Shown: positions 16,735-25,880, numbered from the stretch's first letter. The stretch: 64,000 nucleotides of DNA from Streptomyces xantholiticus (GCF_014651015.1 NZ_BMWB01000020.1:62001-126000), one strand, 5' to 3'. The notes: generated from the letters alone by a model not told the origin. Numbers and translations are program-made.

Positions 16735-17706
16735 ATGAGTACAGAACTGGCAATCGAGACCACGGGACTGGTGAAGGTCTTCGGCGACAACCGCGCCGTG
16801 GACGGCGTCGACCTCCGGGTACCCGCAGGGACGGTCTACGGAGTCCTCGGTCCGAACGGTGCGGGCAAGACGACCACCGTCCGGATGCTCGCCACCCTGC
16901 TGCGGCCCGACGGCGGCGAGGCCCGTGTCTTCGGCAAGGACGTGCAGAAGGACGCCGACGCGGTCCGCAGCAGGGTCAGCCTCACCGGGCAGTACGCCTC
17001 GGTCGACGAGGACCTGACCGGCACCGAGAACCTGGTCCTGCTCGGTCGGCTGCTCGGCCACGGCAAGCCGGCTGCCCGTGAGCGGGCGGCCCAGCTGCTG
17101 GAGGCGTTCGGGCTGCGCGACGCGTCGGAGAAGCAGGTGAAGAACTACTCGGGCGGTATGCGGCGCCGTATCGACATCGCGGCCTCCATCCTCAACACGC
17201 CGGATCTGCTGTTTCTCGACGAGCCGACCACGGGCCTCGACCCGCGCAGCCGCAACCAGGTCTGGGACATCGTCCGCGCCGTCGTGTCCCAGGGGACGAC
17301 GGTGCTGCTGACCACGCAGTACCTGGACGAGGCCGACCAACTCGCCTCCCGTATCGCCGTGATCGACCACGGAAAGGTGATCGCGGAGGGCACCAAGGGC
17401 GAGTTGAAGGCCTCCGTCGGCTCCGGGGCCGTGCATCTGCGGCTGCGGGACGCGCAGCAGCGGCCGGAGGCCGAACGGGTGCTCGCCGCCGCGCTTGGCG
17501 CCGAAGTGCTGCTCGACGCCGACCCGGTCGCCCTGACGGCCCGGGTCAACGGACACGGCACGGAGCGCGGCGCCGCCGAGCAGGCGGCCCACGCACTGGC
17601 CGAGCTCGCCCGCTCCGGCATCACCGTCGACAACTTCGCGCTGGGACAGCCCAGCCTGGACGAGGTCTTCCTCGCCCTGACCGACAAGAAGGGGGAGGCG
17701 GCATGA
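16735..17706 (+). CDS. ABC transporter ATP-binding protein, DrrA (daunorubicin resistance) type
   Basis: 323 residues with Walker A (GPNGAGKTT), Q-loop, signature 'NYSGGMRRR', Walker B 'LLFLDEPTTGLDP' and an H-loop changed to Gln ('TTQYLDEADQ'), as is usual in DrrA-type proteins. A C-terminal ~80-residue extension ending 'NFALGQPSLDEVFLALTDKKGEAA' is the DrrA regulatory domain. With the next gene it should form an exporter of a lipophilic compound. The start at 16735 is chosen because 'MSTELAIETTGLVKVFGDNRAVDG' is the conserved N-terminus; the longer open frame upstream overlaps the previous gene. Confidence 0.95.
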   Translation: MSTELAIETTGLVKVFGDNRAVDGVDLRVPAGTVYGVLGPNGAGKTTTVRMLATLLRPDGGEARVFGKDVQKDADAVRSRVSLTGQYASVDEDLTGTENLVLLGRLLGHGKPAARERAAQLLEAFGLRDASEKQVKNYSGGMRRRIDIAASILNTPDLLFLDEPTTGLDPRSRNQVWDIVRAVVSQGTTVLLTTQYLDEADQLASRIAVIDHGKVIAEGTKGELKASVGSGAVHLRLRDAQQRPEAERVLAAALGAEVLLDADPVALTARVNGHGTERGAAEQAAHALAELARSGITVDNFALGQPSLDEVFLALTDKKGEAA

Positions 17707-18560
17707 CGACCGCGACCACCACCAAGGACCTCGGCGATGCCGAACTCGAAGCACCGAGGACGAAGGACCTCGCCTCGCTGCTGGTGGCCACGGAGCGGCC
17801 GCCGAGGCCCAGCGCGTGGTCGGCGTCGCTGACGTTCGGCTGGCGGGCCATGCTCAAGATCAAGCATGTGCCGGAGCAGCTCTTCGACGTGACCGCCTTC
17901 CCGATCATGATGGTGCTGATGTACACGTACCTCTTCGGAGGCGCGATCGCCGGCTCCGTCGACGCGTACATCCAGTTCCTGCTGCCGGGCATCCTCACCA
18001 TGAGCGTCGTGATGATCACGATGTACACGGGGGTGGCCGTCAACAACGACATTTCCAAGGGCGTCTTCGACAGGTTCCGTACGCTGCCGATCTGGCGGCC
18101 CGCGCCGATGGTCGGCTACCTCCTCGGTGACGTCGTCCGCTATCTGATCGCCTCGGTCGTGATGCTGGCCGTCGGGCTGCTCATCGGCTACCGCCCCGAC
18201 GGCGGACCGGTGGGCATCGCTCTCGGCGTCGCGCTGCTGATGGTCTTCTCGTTCTCGTTCTCCTGGATCTGGACCATGTTCGGTCTGCTGCTGCGCACCG
18301 AGAAGTCGGTGATGGGCGTCAGCATGATGGTCATCTTCCCGATGACGTTCCTGAGCAACGTCTTCGTCGACCCGAGCACCATGCCGGGCTGGCTCCAGGC
18401 CTTCGTCAACAACAGTCCCGTCACCCATGTGTCCACGGCTGTCCGCGAGTTGATGGCCGGCAATTGGCCCGCGGCGGACATCGCCTGGTCGCTGGGCTGG
18501 TCGGCGGTGCTCGTGGTCGTCTTCGGCTCTGTCACCATGCGCCTGTACAACCGCAAGTGA
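17703..18560 (+). CDS. ABC-2 type permease, DrrB type
   Basis: 285 residues with six predicted membrane helices after a ~60-residue cytoplasmic N-terminus. 'FDVTAFPIMMVLMYTYLFGGAIAGSVDAYIQFLLPGILTMSVV' and 'DISKGVFDRFRTLPIWRPAPMVGYLLGDVVRYLIAS' are the ABC-2 membrane core of daunorubicin-type efflux pumps. The ATG overlaps the stop of the ATPase gene by 4 nt (ATGA), so translation is coupled. A 15-bp terminator follows. Confidence 0.95.
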   Translation: MTTATTTKDLGDAELEAPRTKDLASLLVATERPPRPSAWSASLTFGWRAMLKIKHVPEQLFDVTAFPIMMVLMYTYLFGGAIAGSVDAYIQFLLPGILTMSVVMITMYTGVAVNNDISKGVFDRFRTLPIWRPAPMVGYLLGDVVRYLIASVVMLAVGLLIGYRPDGGPVGIALGVALLMVFSFSFSWIWTMFGLLLRTEKSVMGVSMMVIFPMTFLSNVFVDPSTMPGWLQAFVNNSPVTHVSTAVRELMAGNWPAADIAWSLGWSAVLVVVFGSVTMRLYNRK

Positions 18561-18574
18561 CCTTCGAGCCGCCC

Positions 18575-18608
18575 CGAAGGTGCCCCCGGCGATCCGGGGG
18601 CACCTTCG
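18575..18608 (+). terminator. Strong terminator after the DrrAB-type operon
   Basis: CGAAGGTGCCCCCGG (18575-18589) pairs perfectly with CCGGGGGCACCTTCG (18594-18608) around a CGAT loop, 14 nt after the permease stop. Confidence 0.9.
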
Positions 18609-18691
18609 CTTGACCTTCTCCCTGAGGGAAAGCCCAGCATCGACAGTGCCGGGCGAAGGCGCCCGGCACGAGGAGAAGAGCCGGGGGACCC

Positions 18692-19786
18692 ATGGGCCTG
18701 CTGACCATCGGGGCGTTCGCCCGTGTCTCCCGGCTGTCCGCGAAGGCACTGCGCCGCTACGACGACATGGGCCTGCTGCGCCCGGCACGTGTCGACCCGT
18801 TCACCGGCTACCGGTACTACGACGAGGCGCAGTCGGAACGCGCCCGGCTGGTGGCGTGGCTGCGGCGGATCGGCATGCCGCTGGCCCGCATCAAAGAGGT
18901 CTGCGACCTGGCCGAGTCGGACGCGTCCGCGGCGGCCCGGGAGATCCGGGCCCACTGGGCCCGGGTGGAGGCGGAGACCTCCGCGCGCAGGGACCTGGCG
19001 GACTTCCTCGTGAACCAGCTCTCGGGGAAGGACACCGACACGATGTCCCAGCTCACCACTCCTCTGGCGATCCGCTACGCCGCCCGCTCGGACCGCGGAC
19101 TCGTCAGGGACTCCAACCAGGACGTGGCCTACGCCGGGTCCCGTCTGCTCGCTGTCGCCGACGGGTTCGGCGCGGACGGCGGACGGGCCGGCTCCGCCGC
19201 GGTCGACGCGCTCAAACCGCTGGAGACCGAGGCGGCGGAGGCCCTCGGGGACGCGGCACCGCCGCGCGCCGGCGACCTGCTCAACGCCCTCGAGGACGCC
19301 GTCCGGCGTGCCGACGCCGCTGTCCACGGCCTCGGCGACTCCGGTACGACGCTGACCGCGATGCTGTGGACGGGATCGCGCCTGGCGCTCGTCCACATCG
19401 GGGACACCCGTGCCTATCTGCTGCGCGACGGGACGTTCTTCCAGATCACGCACGACCACACGGTCGTCCAGTCGATGATCGACGAAGGCACTCTCGACGC
19501 GGAGGAGGCGGCCTCGCACCCCCAGCGGGCCATACTGCTGCGGGCACTGGACGGGAGCGAGGGGCCCGCGAGGCCGGATCTGCGGCTGCACGAGGCGAAG
19601 CGCGGCGACCGGTATCTGCTCTGCTCCGACGGGCTGTTCGCCGCTGTGCCGCACGCCGGCATCAGGCGGACCGTCGAGGCGGCCCCCGACCCGGACGCCG
19701 CGGTCGCCGCCCTGATCGCGCTCGCCCACGACGCCGGCGCGCCGGACAACGTCGCCTGCGTGGTCGCGGACGTCGTGCCTGCCTGA
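18692..19786 (+). CDS. MerR-type DNA-binding domain fused to a PP2C protein phosphatase
   Basis: 364 residues in two domains. Residues 4-75 are a MerR winged helix ('LLTIGAFARVSRLSAKALRRYDDMGLL', 'GYRYYDEAQSERARLVAWLRRIGMPLARI'), followed by a coiled linker to about 110. Residues ~125-364 are a PP2C-type Ser/Thr phosphatase with 'SDRGLVRDSNQDVAY', 'AVADGFGADGGRAGSAAVDAL', 'GTTLTAMLW', 'VHIGDTRAYLLRDG', 'CSDGLF' and 'PDNVACVV'. The metal-binding aspartates are present, but the usual A-D-G-M-G-G appears as A-D-G-F-G-A, which may change metal coordination. The arrangement suggests DNA binding tuned by, or coupled to, dephosphorylation. The stop lies 19 nt from the convergent stress-protein gene. 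Confidence 0.9.
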   Translation: MGLLTIGAFARVSRLSAKALRRYDDMGLLRPARVDPFTGYRYYDEAQSERARLVAWLRRIGMPLARIKEVCDLAESDASAAAREIRAHWARVEAETSARRDLADFLVNQLSGKDTDTMSQLTTPLAIRYAARSDRGLVRDSNQDVAYAGSRLLAVADGFGADGGRAGSAAVDALKPLETEAAEALGDAAPPRAGDLLNALEDAVRRADAAVHGLGDSGTTLTAMLWTGSRLALVHIGDTRAYLLRDGTFFQITHDHTVVQSMIDEGTLDAEEAASHPQRAILLRALDGSEGPARPDLRLHEAKRGDRYLLCSDGLFAAVPHAGIRRTVEAAPDPDAAVAALIALAHDAGAPDNVACVVADVVPA

Positions 19787-19805
19787 CCGGGCGGGCGCCG
19801 GAGGG

Positions 19806-20255
19806 TCATGCGGCCTCCTCGCGCACCACCACGACCGGGCAGGGGGCGTGCTGGGCCAGGTGCAGTCCGACGGAGCCGAGGAGGGTCGCCTTGAAGCCGC
19901 TGTAGCCCCGGTGGCCGACGACCAGCAGGGAGGCGCCCTGCGACCGGTCCAGCAGCGCCTGTGCCGGGTTGCCGATGAGGACGGTGCGGGCCACGGCGGC
20001 GGCCGCCTCCGCGCCGAGCGTCTGCTCCAGGCTCTCGTCCAGCACCTGGGCCGCCAGCTTCTGGGGGTCGAAGTCGGACGGGATGGCGGCGACCATGCCG
20101 GCCCAGCCGGCGGCCGGGTACTCCCAGCTGATGACGGCCTCCAGGGAGTCCCCGGTCAGCCCGGCCTGCCGTACGGCCCAGCGAAGGGCCTTGATCGACG
20201 GCTCCGAGCCGTCCACGCCGACGACGATCCTGCCCGCCGCTGCCTTGTCCGCCAT
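19806..20255 (-). CDS. Universal stress protein (UspA family)
   Basis: 149 residues, single Usp domain. 'IVVGVDGSEPSIKALRWAVRQA' is the N-terminal strand/helix with the nucleotide-binding Asp. 'ASLLVVGHRGYSGFKATLLGSVGLHLAQHAPCPVVVV' holds the G-x2-G-x9-G-S/T ATP-binding motif, here G-H-R-G...G-S, so ATP binding is likely. ATG at 20255 is preferred over an in-frame codon 33 nt upstream because it directly precedes the conserved domain. Confidence 0.93.
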   Translation of the reverse strand: MADKAAAGRIVVGVDGSEPSIKALRWAVRQAGLTGDSLEAVISWEYPAAGWAGMVAAIPSDFDPQKLAAQVLDESLEQTLGAEAAAAVARTVLIGNPAQALLDRSQGASLLVVGHRGYSGFKATLLGSVGLHLAQHAPCPVVVVREEAA

Positions 20256-20300
20256 TCCGGCCACCTCCGTAGCTGTAGCTCGGTGCAAGCCTACGTAAAA

Positions 20301-20915
20301 CTACGCAAACAGGTCGGCGGTGGCCGTGGCGCGCCGAGGCTCGTCGGCCACCTGCGCGCCCATCAGCGCCGCGAGCTCGCGGCCCGCACGGGAGATGCGG
20401 TCCGGCAGAGTGGCGGTCATCGAGTCGCCCGTGCCGCCCCAGTCCTCGGACGCCGCGTAGACGGCGGTCGGCAGCACGAGGGCCCGCAGGTAGGCGAAGA
20501 GCGGACGCAGCGCGTGCTCCAGCACCAGCGAGTGCCGTGCGGTCCCGCCGGTCGCCGCGATCAGCACCGGCTTCCCGGTGAGTGCGTCGGGCTCGATCAG
20601 GTCGAAGAACGACTTGAACAGCCCGCTGTACGAGGCGGTGAACACGGGCGTCACGGTTATCAGCCCGTCCGCGCCGGTCACCGCCTCGACCGCGTCGGCG
20701 AGCGCGGGCGCGGGGAAGCCGGTCACCAGGTTGTTGGCGATGGCGACGGCGAGGTCGCGCAGCTCGACGACCCTCACCCGCACCTCACGGCCGGTGCCCG
20801 CGAGTTCGCGGCGTACGGACTCGGTGATCCGGTCGGCCAGCAGCCGGCTGGACGACGGGACGCCCAGTCCTGCCGAGACGACCACGAGGTTCAGGGGGCG
20901 GGTCGGCTGCGTCAT
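20301..20915 (-). CDS. NAD(P)H-dependent FMN reductase (CE1759 type)
   Basis: 204 residues, flavodoxin-like fold: 'LNLVVVSAGLGVPSSSRLLADRI' (FMN phosphate loop), 'TVTPVFTASYSGLFKSFFDLIE' and 'GKPVLIAATGGTARHS' match NADPH-dependent FMN reductases. It should supply reduced FMN to the monooxygenase encoded just upstream: its ATG overlaps that gene's stop by 4 nt. This pairing is the 'LLM duo' first defined on Corynebacterium efficiens CE1758/CE1759. The substrate is unknown. Confidence 0.9.
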   Translation of the reverse strand: MTQPTRPLNLVVVSAGLGVPSSSRLLADRITESVRRELAGTGREVRVRVVELRDLAVAIANNLVTGFPAPALADAVEAVTGADGLITVTPVFTASYSGLFKSFFDLIEPDALTGKPVLIAATGGTARHSLVLEHALRPLFAYLRALVLPTAVYAASEDWGGTGDSMTATLPDRISRAGRELAALMGAQVADEPRRATATADLFA

Positions 20916-22012
20916 GACGTCTCCTTCGTGCTGTGGTCACTGTCCTGGCGGAGGACGGCGGGATGCAGTGGCGCGGCCTCGGGGACACCGGCCGGCCGCA
21001 GCTTCGCGAACTCCTCGCGCAGCACCGGCACGACCTGCTCGCCGAGGATGTCGAGCTGCTCGAGGACCGTTTTGAGCGGCAGGCCCGCGTGGTCCATGAG
21101 GAACAGTTGGCGCTGGTAGTCGCCGACCGCGTCACGGAAGCCGAGCGTCCGCTCGATGACCTGCTGCGGGGAGCCCACGGTCAGCGGCGTCTGCTCGGTG
21201 AAGTCCTCGAGGGACGGCCCGTGCCCGTAGACCGGCGCGTTGTCGAAGTACGGCCGGAACTCACGCACAGCGTCCTGCGAGTTGGCGCGCATGAACACCT
21301 GACCGCCGAGCCCGACGATGGCCTGCTCGGGGGCGCCGTGGCCGTGGTGGGCGTACCGCTGCCGGTACAGCTCGACCATCCGCTGTGTGTGGGACATCGG
21401 CCAGAAGATGTTGTTGTGGAAGAACCCGTCGCCGTAGTACGCGGCCTGCTCGGCGATCTCGGGCGACCGGATCGAGCCGTGCCAGACGAACGGCGGGACG
21501 CCGTCCAGCGGGCGCGGGGTCGCGGTGAAGCCCTGCAGCGGCGTACGGAACTTCCCCTCCCAGTCGACGACGTCCTCCCTCCACAGCCTGTGGAGGAGCG
21601 CGTAGTTCTCGACCGCGAGAGCGATGCCCTGCCGGATGTCCTGCCCGAACCACGGATACACCGGCCCGGTGTTGCCGCGGCCCATCATCAGGTCGACACG
21701 GCCGTCGGCGATGTGCTGGAGGTACGCGTAGTCCTCGGCGATCTTCACCGGGTCGTTGGTGGTGATCAGCGTGGTCGAGGTCGAGAGGGTGATCCGCTCG
21801 GTCAGGGCCGCGACATGGCCGAGCAGGGTGGTCGGGGACGAGGGGACGAACGGCGGATTGTGGTGCTCGCCGGTCGCGAAGACGTCGAGGCCGACCTCCT
21901 CCGCCTTGCGGGCGACGGCGACGGTCGCCTTGATCCGCTCGTGCTCGCTCGGCGTACGGCCGGTGGTCGGGTCCGGTGTGACGTCGCCGACCGTGAAGAT
22001 GCCGAACTGCAT
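20912..22012 (-). CDS. Luciferase-like FMNH2-dependent monooxygenase (CE1758 type)
   Basis: 366 residues, bacterial-luciferase TIM-barrel fold. 'FGIFTVGDVTPDPTTGRTPSEHERI', 'GLDVFATGEHHNPPF', 'ALTERITLSTSTTLITTNDPVKIAEDYAYLQHIADGRVDLMMGRGNTGPVYPWFG' and 'GSPQQVIERTLGF' are family hallmarks. It should use FMNH2 from the coupled reductase to oxygenate an unknown substrate. A palindrome lies 24-37 nt upstream of the ATG, consistent with a dedicated repressor. Confidence 0.92.
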   Translation of the reverse strand: MQFGIFTVGDVTPDPTTGRTPSEHERIKATVAVARKAEEVGLDVFATGEHHNPPFVPSSPTTLLGHVAALTERITLSTSTTLITTNDPVKIAEDYAYLQHIADGRVDLMMGRGNTGPVYPWFGQDIRQGIALAVENYALLHRLWREDVVDWEGKFRTPLQGFTATPRPLDGVPPFVWHGSIRSPEIAEQAAYYGDGFFHNNIFWPMSHTQRMVELYRQRYAHHGHGAPEQAIVGLGGQVFMRANSQDAVREFRPYFDNAPVYGHGPSLEDFTEQTPLTVGSPQQVIERTLGFRDAVGDYQRQLFLMDHAGLPLKTVLEQLDILGEQVVPVLREEFAKLRPAGVPEAAPLHPAVLRQDSDHSTKETS

Positions 22013-22035
22013 GGCGGCTCACCTCTCGAGTAGTG

Positions 22036-22049
22036 GTTGAACGTTTAAC
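22036..22049. promoter_or_regulatory. Imperfect palindrome upstream of the monooxygenase gene
   Basis: GTTGAACGTTTAAC is a 14-nt dyad centred on AACGTT with one mismatched pair. It lies 24 nt upstream of the ATG at 22012. Sites of this A+T-rich AACGTT type are often bound by MarR-family repressors; no such gene is adjacent, so the binding protein is unknown. Confidence 0.45.
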
Positions 22050-22111
22050 TACTGTACCCGCTCAACCCTCCCACCCCCGCTGCTATTCCTCGCCCCCGGC
22101 GAGGGGCTGTG

Positions 22112-22918
22112 TCAGCCGGTGCCGGTGCCCGCACCGGTGGCGGTCGGGAAGAGCTGGCGGAAGGCGTCGGCAGACTCGGAGCCGGAGCGGCCGAAGGGGG
22201 CGTCGAAGTCCCACACGAGGAAGAGCAGGAACGCGATCAGCGCGCTGAAGAGCGCGGCGAGCAGCAGCTCGCGGAACGAGCGGCCGATCTGCATGGTGAA
22301 GATCAGCCCCACCGTCACGACGGCCCCGCTGATCAGGCCGAACCACACGATGCCGGGCAGCGTCTCGCCGGCGCCGGCCGCCCGGGCGTTACGGGCGTCC
22401 TCCGCCGTGGCCACCTGGTCGAGCATCGGCTGGTAGGCCTGCGCCTCCAGCTCGTTCTTCGGTTCGCGCTCCGCGATGTCGGAGCGCACCGCCGCCAGCA
22501 GTTCGGTGCCGCGCGGCGACAGCTCCTCGTGGTCGACCATCCGCGGCCACTCGGCCTCGACGACCTCCGACACATACGTGTCGATGTCGGTACGGAGCTG
22601 ATCGCGGAAGTCGGCCGGATAGACCTGGGCCCGCTGGGTGACCTCGTGCAGCGCCTGAGCCTCCGTGCGCACCGCGTCCTGTGCCGCTCCGCGCGCCTCC
22701 CAGACGCCGGCGATGGCGAGGCCGAGCACGATCGCGTAGACGACGCCGACCATCATCACCATGTACTCGAGCACGTCCGGCGTCTCGGGCGCCTCCCGCT
22801 CGTCGAGGCCGACCGGCGCCGCGGTGCCGCGCGGCCTGCGCTGACTGAGCACGGTGACGACGAGGACGACGGCGCAGGCGGCGGCCATCACGATGGTCAG
22901 GACCAGCCATTCGGACAT
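22112..22918 (-). CDS. DUF4239 family membrane protein
   Basis: 268 residues. One helix at the N-terminus (3-24), one near 50-70 ('VLEYMVMMVGVVYAIVLGLAIAGVWEA'), a ~100-residue soluble helical part and two C-terminal helices ('WFGLISGAVVTVGLIFTMQIG', 'LLLAALFSALIAFLLFLVWDFDAPF'). This arrangement, and the terminal 'L-F-x-V-W-D-F-D-x-P-F-x-G', identify DUF4239, a bacterial family of unknown function. Confidence 0.88.
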   Translation of the reverse strand: MSEWLVLTIVMAAACAVVLVVTVLSQRRPRGTAAPVGLDEREAPETPDVLEYMVMMVGVVYAIVLGLAIAGVWEARGAAQDAVRTEAQALHEVTQRAQVYPADFRDQLRTDIDTYVSEVVEAEWPRMVDHEELSPRGTELLAAVRSDIAEREPKNELEAQAYQPMLDQVATAEDARNARAAGAGETLPGIVWFGLISGAVVTVGLIFTMQIGRSFRELLLAALFSALIAFLLFLVWDFDAPFGRSGSESADAFRQLFPTATGAGTGTG

Positions 22919-22964
22919 GGGGGTCTCCGGTGGTGTGGTGAGGGGTGTGGTGTGCGGGTGTTTC

Positions 22965-23609
22965 TCAGGCGCGGCCGCGCCGCCCGGAGGCGGACTGCGA
23001 GCGGGGACGCAGCAGGGCCGCGGCGAGCACGGCCGGGGTGGTCGTCACCAGCATCAGAACCGTGAGCGGCGTTCCCGAACGCTCGGGTGAGCCGGCCGAG
23101 GGCCGGTACGTGCGGATGGCGACGGCTGTCACGGGTGCCGGCGAGGGAGCAGCGGCGGGCGGCTGTGCGGGGGCTGGTTCCCCGGGGGGCGCCGCGGCCG
23201 GTGGGCCGGCCTGTGCGGAGGGTGGTGACGGCGGCGCCCCGGAAGGCGAGGGTGAAGGGGAGGGTGGGGGCGAGGGGGTGGCGGGCCCCGGGAGTGAGGG
23301 CACCGGCTCCGGCGGCTCCGGGGCGGGTGGCGCGGGAGGCGGCGATGTGGGCGTCGGCAGGCAGTCCCCGAGGACGAGGGTCACGGAGAGCGTGACCCCG
23401 GCCGGACCGGGCACCGCCGCCGACACCGAAAGAAGCGGCGCAGGCCGGCCCGTCTCCCCCGGCTCCGGCGCCCGTCCGAATGCGGAGACCGACACCCGGG
23501 CGGTCCAAGATCCGTCGGCCCCACCGGACGGCGAGGCCACGAGGCCCGCCCCTTGTGTTCCGAGAACCGCTGCGATTCCCAGTGCGCTCACGTGCTGCCA
23601 TGCCGCCAC
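22965..23609 (-). CDS. Secreted or surface Pro-rich protein with C-terminal membrane helix
   Basis: 214 residues. A hydrophobic N-terminus (about 5-25) looks like a signal peptide. Residues 30-85 form a short domain ('SWTARVSVSAFGRAP'...'VTLSVTLVLGDC'). Residues ~85-160 are almost entirely Pro/Ala/Ser, a typical wall-spanning stretch. A helix near the end ('LTVLMLVTTTPAVLAAALL') is followed by basic residues. The layout suggests a wall-spanning surface protein held by its C-terminal helix; there is no LPxTG motif. No family is recognised. Confidence 0.65.
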   Translation of the reverse strand: MAAWQHVSALGIAAVLGTQGAGLVASPSGGADGSWTARVSVSAFGRAPEPGETGRPAPLLSVSAAVPGPAGVTLSVTLVLGDCLPTPTSPPPAPPAPEPPEPVPSLPGPATPSPPPSPSPSPSGAPPSPPSAQAGPPAAAPPGEPAPAQPPAAAPSPAPVTAVAIRTYRPSAGSPERSGTPLTVLMLVTTTPAVLAAALLRPRSQSASGRRGRA

Positions 23610-23784
23610 GACGCCACGGTAGAGGTCCGGAACGCGGTCGTATGACCGGGATCACCCGTATGGCTGATCAGCGCATTTGTCCGACCGCTCGCCGATCTGT
23701 GGCGCGTGTCATTTTGCACTTTGTTGCATAACCGCTCCGGTCCCGCTAGAAATTCAGTCGACACCCCGTGCGAGGAGGCACCCG

Positions 23785-25839
23785 ATGACGACGAGTACGA
23801 GCACCACCACGGCCGCGCCGACGCCGTACCCGCATCTGCTGAGCCCGCTCGACCTCGGGTTCACGACGCTTCCCAACCGGGTGCTGATGGGCTCCATGCA
23901 CGTCGGCCTCGAAGAGGCCGAGCGCGGTTTCGAGCGCATGGCCGCCTTCTACGCGGAGCGCGCACGCGGCGGCGTCGGCCTCATCGTCACTGGGGGCATC
24001 GCCCCCAACGACCGTGGCCGCCCCTACGAGGGCGGGGCCAAACTCACCACCGAGGAAGAGGCCGCGCAGCACCGGGTCGTCACCGACGCCGTGCACGCGC
24101 AGGGCGGCCGGATCGCCATGCAGATCCTCCACTTCGGCCGGTACGCGTACCACCAGGACCTCGTCGCCCCGAGCGCGATCCAGGCGCCCATCAGCCCGTT
24201 CGTTCCGCACGCCCTGACCGACGCCGAGGTCGAGGAGACGATCGAGGACTTCGTACGGGCGGCCCGGCTCGCGAAGTCCGCCGGCTACGACGGCGTCGAG
24301 ATCATGGGCTCCGAGGGCTACTTCATCAACGAGTTCATCGCGAGCGCCACCAACCGGCGCACCGACCGCTGGGGCGGCAGTTACGAGAACCGCATCCGGC
24401 TGCCCCTGGAGATCGTCCGCCGCACGCGTGAGGCGGTAGGGGAAGACTTCATCCTGATCTACCGGCTCTCCATGCTGGACCTGGTCCCCGGCGGCTCCTC
24501 CCTCGAAGAGGTCGTCACGCTCGCCAAGGCGATCGAGGCGGCCGGCGCCACGATCATCAACACCGGCATCGGCTGGCACGAGGCCCGCATCCCCACCATC
24601 GCGACGTCGGTGCCGCGCGGCGCGTACACCTGGGTGACCCGGAAGCTGATGGGCGCCGTCTCGGTGCCGCTGGTGACCAGTAACCGCATCAACACCCCCG
24701 AGGTCGCCGAGCAGGTGCTCGCCGAGGGTCGCGCCGACATGGTCTCGATGGCCCGCCCGTTCCTCGCCGACCCCGAGTTCGTGGCCAAGGCGCGGGCCGG
24801 CCGCTCGGACGCCATCAACACCTGCATCGGCTGCAACCAGGCCTGCCTGGACCACACGTTCAGCCTCAAGATCACTTCCTGTCTGGTCAACCCGCGCGCC
24901 TGCCACGAGACCGAGCTCGTGCTCGCCCCGACCCGGCTGAAGAAGCGCGTCGCGGTCGTCGGCGCCGGACCGGCCGGGCTCGCCTGCGCGGTCTCCGCGG
25001 CGGAACGCGGCCACGACGTGACCCTCTTCGACGCCGCCGACGAGATCGGCGGCCAGCTGAACATCGCCAAGCGCATCCCGGGCAAGGAGGAGTTCGACGA
25101 GACGCTGCGCTACTTCCGCACCCAACTGCGCGAACGCGGTGTCCAGGTCCGCCTCGGTGTCCGCGTCACCGCCGACGACCTGTCGGAGGCCGACTTCGAC
25201 GAGGTCGTCGTCGCCACCGGCGTCATGCCCAGGACCCCCGAGATCGACGGCATCGACCACCCGAGCGTCGTCAGCTACCTCGACGTACTGCGCGACGGCG
25301 CGCCCGTCGGCGAGCGGGTCGCCGTCATCGGCGCGGGCGGCATCGGCTTCGACGTCGCCGAGTTCCTCACCGACGGCGGCGAGGGCGCCAGCCAGGACCC
25401 GCGGACGTACTTCCGCCAGTGGGGTGTCGACATGGACTACGTGGCCCCCGGCGGGCTCACGAAGCCCGTGCGCCCGGCACCGCCGCGCGCCGTGCACCTC
25501 CTGCAGCGCAAGACCAGCAAGGTGGGCGCCGGGCTCGGCAAGACGACGGGCTGGATCCACCGCACGGAGCTCAAGCACCGCGGGGTGACCATGACGGCCG
25601 GTGCCACGTACGACCGGATCGACGACGAGGGCCTGCACCTGACCGTGGACGGCACGGCGTCCGTCCTGGCCGTCGACACGGTGGTGCTCTGCACCGGCCA
25701 GGAGCCGCAGCGTTCGCTGTACGAGGAGCTGACCGGGGCCGGCCGGACGGTCCATCTGATCGGCGGCGCGGATGTGGCCGCCGAACTCGACGCGAAGCGC
25801 GCCATCGACCAGGGCACCCGGCTGGCGGCCACCCTGTGA
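23785..25839 (+). CDS. NADH:flavin oxidoreductase / 2,4-dienoyl-CoA reductase-like (FadH family)
   Basis: 684 residues. Residues ~20-365 are an old-yellow-enzyme TIM barrel binding FMN ('LDLGFTTLPNRVLMGSMHVG', 'YDGVEIMGSEGYFINEFIASATNRRTDRWGG'). A cysteine cluster follows ('CIGCNQACLDHTFS...SCLVNP') for a 4Fe-4S centre, then an FAD/NAD(P) half with two Rossmann motifs ('VAVVGAGPAGLACAVSA', 'VAVIGAGGIGFDVAEFL'). This is the full DCR/trimethylamine-dehydrogenase layout; reduction of 2,4-dienoyl-CoA during unsaturated fatty acid breakdown is the best guess. ATG at 23785 has AGGAGG 6 nt upstream. Confidence 0.93.
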   Translation: MTTSTSTTTAAPTPYPHLLSPLDLGFTTLPNRVLMGSMHVGLEEAERGFERMAAFYAERARGGVGLIVTGGIAPNDRGRPYEGGAKLTTEEEAAQHRVVTDAVHAQGGRIAMQILHFGRYAYHQDLVAPSAIQAPISPFVPHALTDAEVEETIEDFVRAARLAKSAGYDGVEIMGSEGYFINEFIASATNRRTDRWGGSYENRIRLPLEIVRRTREAVGEDFILIYRLSMLDLVPGGSSLEEVVTLAKAIEAAGATIINTGIGWHEARIPTIATSVPRGAYTWVTRKLMGAVSVPLVTSNRINTPEVAEQVLAEGRADMVSMARPFLADPEFVAKARAGRSDAINTCIGCNQACLDHTFSLKITSCLVNPRACHETELVLAPTRLKKRVAVVGAGPAGLACAVSAAERGHDVTLFDAADEIGGQLNIAKRIPGKEEFDETLRYFRTQLRERGVQVRLGVRVTADDLSEADFDEVVVATGVMPRTPEIDGIDHPSVVSYLDVLRDGAPVGERVAVIGAGGIGFDVAEFLTDGGEGASQDPRTYFRQWGVDMDYVAPGGLTKPVRPAPPRAVHLLQRKTSKVGAGLGKTTGWIHRTELKHRGVTMTAGATYDRIDDEGLHLTVDGTASVLAVDTVVLCTGQEPQRSLYEELTGAGRTVHLIGGADVAAELDAKRAIDQGTRLAATL

Positions 25840-25880
25840 GCCGACGGCCCCGACGCGCCGTCACGACGTAGGTGTCCGGG

